DNA from: Caryophanales bacterium UBA7476 | GTDB taxonomy: Bacteria; Bacillota_I; Bacilli_A; RF39; UBA660 | DNA length: 28,210 nucleotides | Reading direction: 5' to 3' | NCBI GenBank assembly: GCA_002477275.1 | Contig: DLOU01000013.1 | Span: 544 to 28,753, forward strand | Shown: positions 16,310 through 24,331 of the stretch, piece by piece | Position numbering within the stretch: position 1 is the first letter of the stretch | Layout of the letters: each line of letters opens with the position of its first letter | Notes under the pieces: generated by a model | Told to the model about the DNA's origin: nothing | Seen by the model: only the letters and a program-made list of their open reading frames with translations | Database searches by the model: none | Program-made: the position numbers and the translations under genes

Positions 16310-16740
16310 TGAATGAAAATAAAAATTCAAATATTGTTGCTTTCAGACTAGATCCACATAAGAAAAAATTATTACAAGATCAAGCTGATAAAAATAATAT
16401 GAAATTAAGTGAGTATTGTAAATTAGTTTTATTAGATTATTTGGAACAATCAATGTTATTAGATACACAAAAAAAGTTGGTCGAACTAATTACAGAAACA
16501 GTACAAAACGCTAATGAAAAACAATTCTATAAAATACTTACTATGCTAAATAAAAATAATATAGGAATAGAAACTATAATATTACAAAATGATATGACTT
16601 ATAAATATTTTGATATACCACAGACAAGATCTGAATTAAATACCCATTTAGTAAATCACCCTATAACAGAAGTTGCAAGAGAACAAGTATTAAAAAATAT
16701 TCGTGAATTAAGAAATAAAAAGGAACTAACTGATGAGTAG
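16309..16740 (+). CDS. MobC-like relaxosome accessory protein, 143 aa
   Basis: The N-terminus (NIVAFRLDPHKKKLLQDQAD, then NNMKLSEYCKLVLLDYL) is a ribbon-helix-helix DNA-binding domain. The middle part is helical and the C-terminal segment is charged (EQVLKNIRELRNKKELTDE). Its place directly before the relaxase, with an 8-bp overlap into the relaxase start, is typical of MobC/plasmid mobilization relaxosome proteins, which bind oriT and help the relaxase to nick. It is coupled on both sides (TAATG upstream, ATGAG-TAG downstream). Confidence 0.7.
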   Translation: MNENKNSNIVAFRLDPHKKKLLQDQADKNNMKLSEYCKLVLLDYLEQSMLLDTQKKLVELITETVQNANEKQFYKILTMLNKNNIGIETIILQNDMTYKYFDIPQTRSELNTHLVNHPITEVAREQVLKNIRELRNKKELTDE

Positions 16741-18160
16741 TAATATAGTAGCTATCGTTCGTTATAAGAAAGATGTTAATTTTCAAAAGTTAGTTGGTGG
16801 TTGGTGTAAGTATGTTTCAAAGGACGGTGCTGACGGAAAAAGTTTAAAAGACTTTTCTTCTAGTGATGAATTGTTTGATAAAGAATTTGGAATATATGAT
16901 GATACTATTGATAATGATATTAATTACATTTGGGATAAAAACGGAGATATAAAAAAAGAAGATATATTAAAAGATTTGCCAAAAGATGAATCAGGTAGAA
17001 TGTGGAATTTAGTTATTTCGTTCCCACCAGATTTTGCTTTAGAATCTGGACTTAAAACTAAACAAGATTATTATATGATGACTAAAGCTATTATGCCTAG
17101 ATTTTTATTAGATAATGATTTTGACTTAACTAATACACGGTGGTATGCAAGTAAACATAATGATACTGATAATCCACATCTTCATATTACTATTTTTGAA
17201 AAAGAAATTAGAAGAAAAAAAGATACATTAGAAAAGTCATCAATAAAATATTTAAAAAGTAATATTGCTTCTTATTTAGTAGATAATAAATCTTTTTATC
17301 AGGAACAAGATTATTTATTTTTAGGTTTGGAATATAAGATAAGAAAAAACAATTTTACAAAAGTTGATAAAGAATTATTTTTTAGTAGTAGATATAGAAA
17401 AGCATTAAATAAAGACTTATTGAATCTATATGATAAGCTACCAAAAAGGGGCCGACTTCAATATAACTCAAAGAATTTAGATTATTGTAGAAAAGATATT
17501 GATAAAGTTATAGAAAGAATTTTATATCACGACACTATCAAGTATGAATTTGAAAAATACTATCATAGTTTAGAAGAAATACAAAGAGAACAAAAAAAGT
17601 TATATGGTAATAATGCAAATAATAAATATATAGAAAATAAAATGAAACGTTTATATTCTAAAATAGGAAATGATATTTTACATAACTTTAAAGTTTATAA
17701 CTCTACTGACTTTATTAAAAGACAAAAAGAATTTTTAAAAGTTAATATAATGAATATGAATTTTAAAAGTCGTCCTGTAAAAAAGAACTCTACTATTTTA
17801 AAGTATGCTAAAGAATTATATAAACTTGGTCGTCTTGCTGAATTATCTGATAGTGATATTAAAAAGTTATTAAGTGATTGGATTAGAAGATCAAATTTAG
17901 ATGTTAATGTTGATAATATATTTACTGCTGTTAGAATGACAAGTGAAGATATAAATGCTACTGATTTTTATAAATCACTATCTCACTTTGGTTATACAAA
18001 AGAAAAATATACTAATTATAAAAATAAATCTTTTTATAAAAATATTAGATTTAAACAGTTTATTAAAAAAGCTAATTATTTTTTAGAATCTGAAAGTAAA
18101 AATGAAGAAAGATATTTACAAGAGATTTTAGAAAAAGAATTACAAGGAAAAGAGATTTAA
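16733..18160 (+). CDS. MOBP-type (MobL/MobP-like) relaxase
   Basis: This 475-residue relaxase is predicted to nick oriT and pilot the transferred strand. The key site is KHNDTDNPHLHI (141-152), giving the three-histidine metal motif His142, His149 and His151 in the form HxDxxNPHxH of the Firmicutes MobP/MobL relaxases. A strand WNLVISFPPDFALE (91-104) precedes it. The N-terminal part includes YVSKDGADG. The candidate nucleophile tyrosines are not unambiguous; Tyr113-114 in QDYYMMTK is one option. The C-terminal half is Lys-rich and helical, with no helicase or primase domain. The oriT-like region 0.8 kb upstream fits this class. Confidence 0.85.
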   Translation: MSSNIVAIVRYKKDVNFQKLVGGWCKYVSKDGADGKSLKDFSSSDELFDKEFGIYDDTIDNDINYIWDKNGDIKKEDILKDLPKDESGRMWNLVISFPPDFALESGLKTKQDYYMMTKAIMPRFLLDNDFDLTNTRWYASKHNDTDNPHLHITIFEKEIRRKKDTLEKSSIKYLKSNIASYLVDNKSFYQEQDYLFLGLEYKIRKNNFTKVDKELFFSSRYRKALNKDLLNLYDKLPKRGRLQYNSKNLDYCRKDIDKVIERILYHDTIKYEFEKYYHSLEEIQREQKKLYGNNANNKYIENKMKRLYSKIGNDILHNFKVYNSTDFIKRQKEFLKVNIMNMNFKSRPVKKNSTILKYAKELYKLGRLAELSDSDIKKLLSDWIRRSNLDVNVDNIFTAVRMTSEDINATDFYKSLSHFGYTKEKYTNYKNKSFYKNIRFKQFIKKANYFLESESKNEERYLQEILEKELQGKEI

Positions 18161-18174
18161 AGGGGGTTGTTAAA

Positions 18175-20016
18175 ATAAAGAAATTTAACTATTGTTTAGT
18201 AGTTATTATTTCTCTATTGTTAATTATCTTTTTTCTACCGAATTTTATAAACATAGTTCAAAATAATTTTAAATTAAGTTTTAATTTTAATTTAATAGAA
18301 TTAATTAAGATAATATTAAATGATAAAAAAATGATTATGGGGATCTTACTTTTAGAGATCCTTTTCATTTTGCTTATAACTTATTATAAATATAATTTTA
18401 AAGTTAAGAACTCTCACTCTACTAATGGTATTCCAGAACGTGTAAGCTCTAATGAATTTGGTAGTAGTAAATTTGCTAGTATAAAAGAAATTAAAGATAA
18501 CTTTACTACTTGGAAATTTGGAAAAGAAAATAAATCAGGTGGTATGGTTGTTGCAATAGAAAATAATAAATACTATATTGATACAAGTTCTAATCATAAT
18601 TTAATTGTTGGTAGTACTGGATCTGGTAAAACTGTTAGTGTCATATTACCACTAATTTTTAATCTAGCTGATAGTAATGAGTCAATGATTATTAATGATG
18701 TTAAGGGCGAATTATATAAATATACTTATGATTATTTAAAGAAAAAAGATTATGATGTTAAGGTTATTAATTTAAGAGATACTAAAAATAGTGATTTTTG
18801 GAATCCTCTTACTTTAGCATATCAATATTATAAAGAAAACAATTTTGAAAAAGAAGTTGAAACAGTTAATGACTTATCAAATGCAATATGTGAAGAAGTT
18901 AATAGTCGTGATAAGTATTGGCAAGAATCATCTTCTTCTGTATTAAGTGCTTTATGTCTTGCTTTAATTGAAGATTGTAAAAATGAAAATCAAATACATT
19001 TTCATTCTATTTATAATTTGTTAGTAGAACACGGTGCTAAAAAGTATGGGGATCAAAACTCATTAGACAAATACTTTGATGATAGGCCTTTCGGTAATAC
19101 TGCTAAAAATTTGTATTCTGCTGGTAATTTTGCTCGCGGGGAAACAAGAGCTACTATCTTCTCTATATTGGCTTCAAAATTAAAAGTATTTGGCGATACT
19201 GGTATAAGTTATATAACAAGTAAAACTTCTTTTAATATGCGTGATATTGGCAAGAAAAAAACTGCAATATTTTTGGTAGTACCTGATGAAAAGTTATCTC
19301 GTCATTTTATAGGTGGCTTATTTGTAAATCAAGTTTATCAGACTTTAGTAGAAGAAGCTCAAAAAAGTCCTAATGGTGAATTAGATGTTAGAGTTAATTT
19401 AATCTTGGAAGAACTTTGTAATACTATACATATCAACGAATTATCAAAAAAACTAACAGTTGCAAGATCAAGAAAAATTAGAATATATGGTGTCGTTCAA
19501 GATTTTGGAATGATACAAGAACATTATAGGGATCAAGCTACTACTATTAAAGCAAATATGAATTTATGTTATCTTCTTACAAATGATTATAATACTGCTA
19601 GAGAAATATCAAACCGACTAGGAAAATATACAATAAAAACTACTAGGACATCATCTTCTAATAGATATGGTAAAGCTGATTTTAATTTATCAAGTGATAC
19701 TTCTTTAACTGGTAGAGATTTGCTTACTACTGATGAATTAATTAATTTTAAAGTTGGCGACGCATTATTTTTAAGAGCTCGTATGGATCCTATCAAAACT
19801 AAATTAAAACAAATAAGTGATTATCCTATAAAATATAAAATTGTTGATGAAATAAAAATTGATAATCCAGAATTTCAAAAATTAGAAGTTTTTGATTTAG
19901 ACACTTTTAGAATAGAAAAAGAATTATTTAAACCGGAAGAAACTAAAAAGACTACACCTACTAAAAGGGCTAACCCTACTAAAAAGAAAAAGGATAATGG
20001 GGATAAACAATCCTAG
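18175..20016 (+). CDS. VirD4/TraG-type coupling protein (probable ATA start)
   Basis: This is the membrane ATPase that connects the relaxosome to the secretion channel. From an ATA at 18175 the protein has 613 residues and begins with (M)KKFNYCLVVIISLLLIIFFL, a proper positively charged N-terminus plus membrane helix. The first conventional candidate, TTG at 18217, lies within that helix and has no ribosome site, while the ATA follows GGGGG with 8 bases between. A second helix (about 52-70) follows. Walker A is GSTGSGKT (about 146-153), then IINDVKGELY; LILEELCN is the Walker B region. The C-terminus is Lys/Pro/Thr-rich (KKTTPTKRANPTKKKK). It overlaps the methyltransferase start by 20 bp. Confidence 0.85.
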   Translation: MKKFNYCLVVIISLLLIIFFLPNFINIVQNNFKLSFNFNLIELIKIILNDKKMIMGILLLEILFILLITYYKYNFKVKNSHSTNGIPERVSSNEFGSSKFASIKEIKDNFTTWKFGKENKSGGMVVAIENNKYYIDTSSNHNLIVGSTGSGKTVSVILPLIFNLADSNESMIINDVKGELYKYTYDYLKKKDYDVKVINLRDTKNSDFWNPLTLAYQYYKENNFEKEVETVNDLSNAICEEVNSRDKYWQESSSSVLSALCLALIEDCKNENQIHFHSIYNLLVEHGAKKYGDQNSLDKYFDDRPFGNTAKNLYSAGNFARGETRATIFSILASKLKVFGDTGISYITSKTSFNMRDIGKKKTAIFLVVPDEKLSRHFIGGLFVNQVYQTLVEEAQKSPNGELDVRVNLILEELCNTIHINELSKKLTVARSRKIRIYGVVQDFGMIQEHYRDQATTIKANMNLCYLLTNDYNTAREISNRLGKYTIKTTRTSSSNRYGKADFNLSSDTSLTGRDLLTTDELINFKVGDALFLRARMDPIKTKLKQISDYPIKYKIVDEIKIDNPEFQKLEVFDLDTFRIEKELFKPEETKKTTPTKRANPTKKKKDNGDKQS

Positions 20017-21133
20017 TATAAATCTTTTTAATTTTAATTATCCGGTTATAAAATTAAATAAAGATAATGTTAAAGTTGGTACTTTCTTTTCTGGTATTGG
20101 TAGTCCCGAAATGGCTTTTAAGAGATTAAAAGATAATGGTGGTATTAATAATTATGAATCAGTATTTTTTTGTGAAATAGATAAATGGGCGGTAAAAAGT
20201 TATTGTGCTATTCATAATAAAACTGAAAAAGATAATCTTGGGGATATTACAAAAATAAATGGTAAAGATCTTCCTTACTGCGACATTTGGATTGGTGGCT
20301 TTCCTTGTCAAGATATATCTATGGCTGGTATAAGACGCGGATTTGATTTTAATAGTAATACTAGATCATCTCTAGGTTGGAAGATGATACAATTTATAAG
20401 AGAAATGGATAATCCACCAAAGGTTGTTATCTTTGAAAATGTAGCTGCTATTACTAATTCTAAAATGAGAAAAACTTTAAGTCTTTTTAAACAAGATTTA
20501 GAAAATCTAGGTTATTCATTATACGATCACGTTTTAACCGCACTTGATTATGGTACACCTCAAAATAGAGAAAGATACTTTTTAGTTGCAATTAAGGGTA
20601 AATATATTTATCACTTTCCAGAAAGAATAAAACTTAAATTAAGACTTAAAGATTTATTAGAAAAAGATATTGATCCTAATTTGGTATTATCAGAAAAAGT
20701 AAAATTTGATTTAGAGAAATTTGTTAAAAATAAAAACTATTCTAAAAATAGCAAATTGATATGTAAGAATTTAAAAGACAAAAGAAAAAGATATGTTATA
20801 AATTTATATAGATTCGTTGATGGTAAAAATCATTGTGGACGTGATACTTCATCAAAATATAATCAGACTGCAAGGTTATGGTCTATGAATGGGTATTGTC
20901 CTACTTTAACCGCTAACTCTACTGAAGATACAAGCAAAATGATTATCTACAAAGATAATTGTTTTTTTGTTAAGAAAATTAGTCCACTTGAAAGTTGGCG
21001 ATTTATGGGATTTTCAGATGATGATTTTTATAAAGCTAAAAGTACTGGTATGTCTAATAGACAATTATTTAAACAGGCCGGTAATAGTATAGCAACAAAT
21101 GTTATTTATTACATATTGAAAAATTTATTTTAA
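19997..21133 (+). CDS. DNA (cytosine-5-)-methyltransferase, solitary
   Basis: This 378-residue enzyme methylates carbon 5 of cytosine in DNA. It has the conserved blocks of the family: motif I FFSGIGSPEMAF (30-41), the catalytic GGFPCQDIS with Cys104, ENVAAI, the QNRERYFLVAI block, LESWRFMGF and QLFKQAGNSIATNVI near the end. The target-recognition region (about 225-300) gives no specificity by eye. No restriction endonuclease gene lies nearby, so it probably protects the element from restriction in new hosts. The start overlaps the coupling-protein gene and has AAAAAGGA upstream. Confidence 0.9.
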   Translation: MGINNPSINLFNFNYPVIKLNKDNVKVGTFFSGIGSPEMAFKRLKDNGGINNYESVFFCEIDKWAVKSYCAIHNKTEKDNLGDITKINGKDLPYCDIWIGGFPCQDISMAGIRRGFDFNSNTRSSLGWKMIQFIREMDNPPKVVIFENVAAITNSKMRKTLSLFKQDLENLGYSLYDHVLTALDYGTPQNRERYFLVAIKGKYIYHFPERIKLKLRLKDLLEKDIDPNLVLSEKVKFDLEKFVKNKNYSKNSKLICKNLKDKRKRYVINLYRFVDGKNHCGRDTSSKYNQTARLWSMNGYCPTLTANSTEDTSKMIIYKDNCFFVKKISPLESWRFMGFSDDDFYKAKSTGMSNRQLFKQAGNSIATNVIYYILKNLF

Positions 21134-21147
21134 GGGGGTGTTAATTA

Positions 21148-21348
21148 ATGGAATATGAAATATTTTTAAATAAAGTTAGAAAGAATTTAGAAAAAACAGA
21201 CAACTACTTTGAATGTGAAATGAATGAGATAATTGATGTTATAAGAAATACTTTAACTAACGAAAAAATAATTAATATATCTGATTTAGATGTTATATTC
21301 TATAAAGTCAAATGTTATATAAATAGAATGATAAAAAAAGAAGAATAA
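21148..21348 (+). CDS. Unknown small protein, 66 aa
   Basis: A short acidic, helical protein (MEYEIFLNKVRKNLEKTDNY...). ATG lies nine bases after AAGGGGG. It follows the methyltransferase by 14 bp and is the last gene before a structured non-coding stretch. No motif is recognised. Confidence 0.5.
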   Translation: MEYEIFLNKVRKNLEKTDNYFECEMNEIIDVIRNTLTNEKIINISDLDVIFYKVKCYINRMIKKEE

Positions 21349-21380
21349 TTTTACAAAATATGACAAAATACGACAAATCG

Positions 21381-21408
21381 TTCAATTAGTCTTGCAAGAC
21401 TAATTGAA
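21381..21408. repeat. Perfect 28-bp palindrome
   Basis: TTCAATTAGTCTTG is followed immediately by its exact reverse complement. It has no T-run after it, so it is not a normal terminator. Just upstream are three YGACAAA/ACAAAA-like direct repeats (21353-21378). It could be a regulator or initiator binding site, or part of an origin. Nothing else is coding between 21349 and 21652. Confidence 0.7.
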
Positions 21409-21426
21409 ATGTGTTATATTTATATT

Positions 21427-21443
21427 GTCAGTAAGATACTGAC
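21427..21443. repeat. Inverted repeat GTCAGTA-aga-TACTGAC
   Basis: A perfect 7-bp inverted repeat with a 3-base centre, 18 bp after the 28-bp palindrome. No T-run follows. Probably an operator or part of a structured RNA. Confidence 0.6.
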
Positions 21444-21518
21444 TATTAAACCATTTTACTTTGACTTGCATACGCTACACCTTACTTCTAGTAGTGTTTG
21501 TAGTGAAAGTAGCTCACT

Positions 21519-21549
21519 AAAGCCGCTAGTACAGGGCTTTGTTTTTTTT
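21519..21549 (+). terminator. Rho-independent terminator of the non-coding stretch
   Basis: AAAGCC (21519-21524) and GGCTTT (21535-21540) form a stem with a 10-base loop, followed by G and eight T. It lies 170 bp after the last stop codon, so either a long 3' UTR or an independent small RNA ends here. Confidence 0.7.
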
Positions 21550-21578
21550 AGAAAATATATCAAATTATAGCTGTTTGA

Positions 21579-21607
21579 TTGACTTTAACTTATATTTAAT
21601 GTAAGAT
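21579..21607 (+). promoter_or_regulatory. Promoter of the 167-aa gene
   Basis: TTGACT (21579-21584), 17 bp, TAAGAT (21602-21607). It starts a new unit right after the terminator at 21519 and lies about 45 bp before the ATG at 21653. Confidence 0.5.
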
Positions 21608-21652
21608 AATAGCAATAATGAAATCATTAGCTGATTTAGGGGAAATGTTTTT

Positions 21653-22156
21653 ATGAAGTCTGAAAGTTTTAAGCTCTTAAAAAGCAAAATAAATATTTTA
21701 AATGATTTGAATGATAAGATTAATTTAATCGAATGGAACAAAGATGACGGTCCAAAATTTGAATCAGTTGAAGAAATGAAAGAATTTGAAAAAAAAGTTA
21801 TAAATGGCGATTTTGAATTTGTATTAGATGATAATACTGATACTGATAATAATACAATTTTAAAAGATTATAAAACCACTAAAGATAATTATTTCTTTTA
21901 TATTTATAGTTATAAGAATAATGACAAATATATTACTTATTTATCTTTAAAGAATTTAGATGAAACAGATTGTATTCATAATATATATGGATATAAAACT
22001 GATGATGAAAATTCTGCTTTAACATATTTTAATAAATTGAAAAATGATATATCAAATAATACGATTGATTATATATTTGATAATATGATAATTGATGTTG
22101 ATAAAAATATAAATAATTTAAAAAATAAGTATGAGAAATTGACTAGCGAAAGTTAG
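21653..22156 (+). CDS. Unknown acidic protein, 167 aa
   Basis: The protein is rich in Asp, Asn and Lys, with a helical start (MKSESFKLLKSKINILNDLN) and a beta-rich middle (YFFYIYSYKNNDKYITYLSL). No membrane segment or known motif is seen. Acidity of this kind is common among small anti-restriction or DNA-mimic proteins in mobile elements, but nothing specific supports that. ATG follows AGGGGAAATG. A terminator with a GAAA loop is built into its last codons. Confidence 0.55.
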   Translation: MKSESFKLLKSKINILNDLNDKINLIEWNKDDGPKFESVEEMKEFEKKVINGDFEFVLDDNTDTDNNTILKDYKTTKDNYFFYIYSYKNNDKYITYLSLKNLDETDCIHNIYGYKTDDENSALTYFNKLKNDISNNTIDYIFDNMIIDVDKNINNLKNKYEKLTSES

Positions 22157-22166
22157 TCTTTTTTTT
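22141..22166 (+). terminator. Rho-independent terminator overlapping the 167-aa gene's stop
   Basis: GACTAGC, GAAA loop, GTTAGTC, then eight T. A 7-bp stem with one G-T pair and a GNRA-type loop. The stop codon TAG lies inside the stem. Confidence 0.85.
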
Positions 22167-22189
22167 ATACTTTAAAGGGGGTTGAAATT

Positions 22190-23164
22190 ATAGATATTAT
22201 TAATAGTCTTAATTTGATTAAAGAATATACATCAAAAAAAGACTTTGAAAAAATTAAAGATACAACTTTAAATATAGAAAAAAGTATTTTGAATAATTAC
22301 CATAGTCATAATGATTTTAAAAGATTAATTGATACCATTGTGCTATATAGTGATTATTCTTTTTTTAATACTTTACTAATTGATTATCAATATCCTTTTT
22401 TCTTGGATCTTGGTACTGAAAATAAATTTAAGAAAAATGGATTTACTATTTTGAATAATGCTAAAAAGATTAATATACTATCACCAGATAATGATGTATT
22501 TGTAAAAGTTAAAAATAATGATAAAGAAGAAATATTACCTTATACTTCACTAACTGATGAAGAAAAAGAAAAACTTAATAATCCTAATGATAAAAGTATT
22601 ACATTAGATCATAAAGAACTAAAAGGAATGAATATTATAGAACTATATGATTGTAAAGATACTACTATGGAACAAAAAGATTATAGACAACTAGAATTGC
22701 CTGCATTACTTCTTTTTGATTATCAAGATATATATAATTCTTTTGTAAAAGCATTATATGCTGACGGATATAAAATTAACTATTGTAATAATTTAGAAAA
22801 TAAATTTGATTATGATAAAGATAATAAAATTATTAATTTAAAAAAAGGTATCAATGATAGAATTAAAGTTTTATCTATGCTAGATATTTATACATCTGAT
22901 AATTCAAATAATGATTTTGAGAAAGAACTTTTAAAATATTCTATTTGTAAAGGGATAGGAATTGATACAGACTTTGATGATAGATTTGATTTATATGATT
23001 GGTATAAGAAAACAGATTTTAATGATGTTGAAAAATCTTTTAAATTAATATCATCAAAAGGAAGAAAATTTATTAATAACTTTAATAAGTTTTTTAGTAT
23101 TGAGAAGAAAAACTTTGAGTACATACCTCTTGGGTTATATGAAGATTATAATTTATCACTTTAG
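22190..23164 (+). CDS. ArdC/LtrC-like protein with a degenerate peptidase part (probable ATA start)
   Basis: About 324 residues. The segment YSDYSFFNTLLIDYQYP (about 53-69), followed by FKKNGFTILNNAKKINILSP, follows the pattern of the ArdC/LtrC N-terminal domain ('YS..N.LLI..Q.P....G...W...G..VKKGEKGI.ILAP'), an ssDNA-binding antirestriction module of conjugative elements. The end (EKELLKYSICKGIGIDTDFD ...) resembles the C-terminal part of LtrC-type zincins ('EAESVAYVVC..FGIDT'), but no HEXXH is present, so the peptidase seems dead. ATA at 22190 lies 8 bases after AAAGGGGG; TTG at 22214 has no ribosome site. Family assignment is by pattern and moderate. Confidence 0.55.
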   Translation: MDIINSLNLIKEYTSKKDFEKIKDTTLNIEKSILNNYHSHNDFKRLIDTIVLYSDYSFFNTLLIDYQYPFFLDLGTENKFKKNGFTILNNAKKINILSPDNDVFVKVKNNDKEEILPYTSLTDEEKEKLNNPNDKSITLDHKELKGMNIIELYDCKDTTMEQKDYRQLELPALLLFDYQDIYNSFVKALYADGYKINYCNNLENKFDYDKDNKIINLKKGINDRIKVLSMLDIYTSDNSNNDFEKELLKYSICKGIGIDTDFDDRFDLYDWYKKTDFNDVEKSFKLISSKGRKFINNFNKFFSIEKKNFEYIPLGLYEDYNLSL

Positions 23165-23167
23165 GCG

Positions 23168-23197
23168 CTGACAAACATATTTATAGCGCGTTATAAT
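23168..23197 (+). promoter_or_regulatory. Promoter with an AGCGCG operator-like element
   Basis: CTGACA (23168-23173), 18 bp, TATAAT (23192-23197). The bases AGCGCGTTATAATTT (23185-23199) recur exactly at 24262-24276. GCGCT at 23165 and AGCGC at 23185 also form an inverted pair around the spacer. This suggests a shared regulator. Confidence 0.55.
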
Positions 23198-23219
23198 TTT
23201 TTTGTAAGGCGGTGGTGAT

Positions 23220-23492
23220 ATGAAAAAAGATCCTTGGGATAAATACTATAACAAAGCTAAAGAATTAAGAATAAATGCAATTTATGCTGATACTTTATGC
23301 GAATTAATACTATTAAGATATGAATATGTATATGATAATATTAGTAAAGCTGATGTTTTGAAAGAACTACCGGGAATTAGAGAATTAAAACCTATTCAAG
23401 TAAAAACTATTTATGAAAAAGCAATAAAGTTATTAGAGTTAAAATATGATGTTATAGTTTTGCAAGACAATCCATTTGTATTTAAAAAATAA
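23220..23492 (+). CDS. Unknown protein, 90 aa
   Basis: A helical protein beginning MKKDPWDKYYNKAKELRINA, with LRYEYVYDNISKADVLKELP in the middle. ATG follows AAGGCGGTGGTGAT. It heads a two-gene unit with the next ORF, 19 bp away. The helix pattern may be a small regulator or a helix-turn-helix, but the evidence is weak. Confidence 0.5.
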   Translation: MKKDPWDKYYNKAKELRINAIYADTLCELILLRYEYVYDNISKADVLKELPGIRELKPIQVKTIYEKAIKLLELKYDVIVLQDNPFVFKK

Positions 23493-23511
23493 GAAAGTGA
23501 GTGATGAAAAT

Positions 23512-23970
23512 ATGGAACTAGCTACTATGTATTATGATTTTATAAATGATTATTCAAATATGTTTAATGTTAAAACATTTATTGAAAAAGAAAAAATAAG
23601 AAGTGATGAAAAGACAAATGCTGTTATTGAAATACTAAATGAATATTATATCAATGGAACTATGTTTTGCTTTTTAAAAAGTGATAAAGAAAAAGCAATT
23701 AACGACATAGTTAAAAAACTTCAAAGTAAAAATGGTACATCTGATTTAATTAATAAACTTGAAGTTGTTATTGATGATGACGAAAACTATCTGGTACAAA
23801 TAATTTTAATGTATGATAATTGTAATAACAATATAGAAACATTGAAAAATAAAGTTGATAAAAGATATAAAAATAATCAAAAATTTCATAAGAAAGATTA
23901 TTTTGATTTATTTTTAAAATATAATGACTTATTTAATAAATTAAATTATCATTATGATAATAATGTATAA
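23512..23970 (+). CDS. Unknown protein, 152 aa
   Basis: Helical, acidic and Lys-rich (MELATMYYDFINDYSNMFNV...), with no membrane segment or known motif. The ATG at 23512 is chosen; an in-frame GTG at 23497 is possible, but neither has a strong ribosome site. It shares the promoter at 23168 and ends before a long hairpin terminator. Confidence 0.5.
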   Translation: MELATMYYDFINDYSNMFNVKTFIEKEKIRSDEKTNAVIEILNEYYINGTMFCFLKSDKEKAINDIVKKLQSKNGTSDLINKLEVVIDDDENYLVQIILMYDNCNNNIETLKNKVDKRYKNNQKFHKKDYFDLFLKYNDLFNKLNYHYDNNV

Positions 23971-23978
23971 ACAATATT

Positions 23979-24053
23979 AAAACTATGATTTAGTTATCAA
24001 ATTTAATTTTATCTCATAAGTTAAATTAGGAACTATTAATTATAGTTTTTTTT
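23979..24053 (+). terminator. Long three-tier hairpin terminator
   Basis: Nested arms AAAACTAT/ATAGTTTT, TAGTT/AACTA and AATTTAA/TTAAATT stack around a 14-base loop and end in a T run (to 24053). It is larger than a normal terminator and might also be a structured RNA end. Confidence 0.6.
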
Positions 24054-24075
24054 ATTTATATTAAGGGGGTTTAAT

Positions 24076-24261
24076 TTGAAAGAACAAAAGAATAAAAAAG
24101 GAAAAAAAATTAATTATATAAGATTCAATTATAGTGAAGAATTTATCACTAATATAGAAAACCCCACTAAAGAAGATTTAAAAAATATATTTAATAAAAA
24201 ATATTTTAATTATATAAGAAGATTGGAAAATCGCTCTTTAGGGGGCTGTATAAATGAATAA
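24076..24261 (+). CDS. Unknown basic protein with TTG start, 61 aa
   Basis: A Lys/Asn-rich small protein (MKEQKNKKGKKINYIRFNYS ... RRLENRSLGGCINE). The TTG start lies 6 bases after AAGGGGG. Its end overlaps the start of the 25-codon leader ORF by 8 bp. It is upstream of the recombinase and could be a recombination directionality factor or DNA-binding accessory by position and charge only. Confidence 0.45.
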   Translation: MKEQKNKKGKKINYIRFNYSEEFITNIENPTKEDLKNIFNKKYFNYIRRLENRSLGGCINE

Positions 24262-24274
24262 AGCGCGTTATAAT
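24246..24274 (+). promoter_or_regulatory. Candidate recombinase promoter with the AGCGCG element
   Basis: TATAAT (24269-24274) lies in an exact second copy of AGCGCGTTATAATTT. The -35 (CTGTAT, 24246-24251, 17 bp) is weak. The shared 15-mer with 23185 suggests co-regulation. Confidence 0.4.
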
Positions 24275-24331
24275 TTAGTTAGCTTGGAATTACGATTAAA
24301 AATAATCAAAAAGGAAGTGTTATTTTTATGA
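24254..24331 (+). CDS. 25-codon leader ORF coupled to the recombinase
   Basis: ATG at 24254 lies 8 bases after TTAGGGGG, the same spacing as other element genes. The ORF encodes MNKARYNLVSLELRLKIIKK followed by EVLFL and ends in TGA, which overlaps the recombinase ATG (ATGA). The strong site and overlap suggest a leader that feeds ribosomes to the recombinase. Its reading is interrupted on transcripts starting at the internal promoter at 24269, which contain only the recombinase site AAGGAAGTG. Confidence 0.5.
   Translation: MNKARYNLVSLELRLKIIKKEVLFL

Noticed and set aside
16142..16740. Toxin-antitoxin pair
   Set aside because: Both proteins look like ribbon-helix-helix DNA binders placed before a relaxase, and no toxin fold follows.
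21461..21490. Promoter beginning with TTGACT at 21461
   Set aside because: No acceptable -10 lies 16-18 bp downstream.
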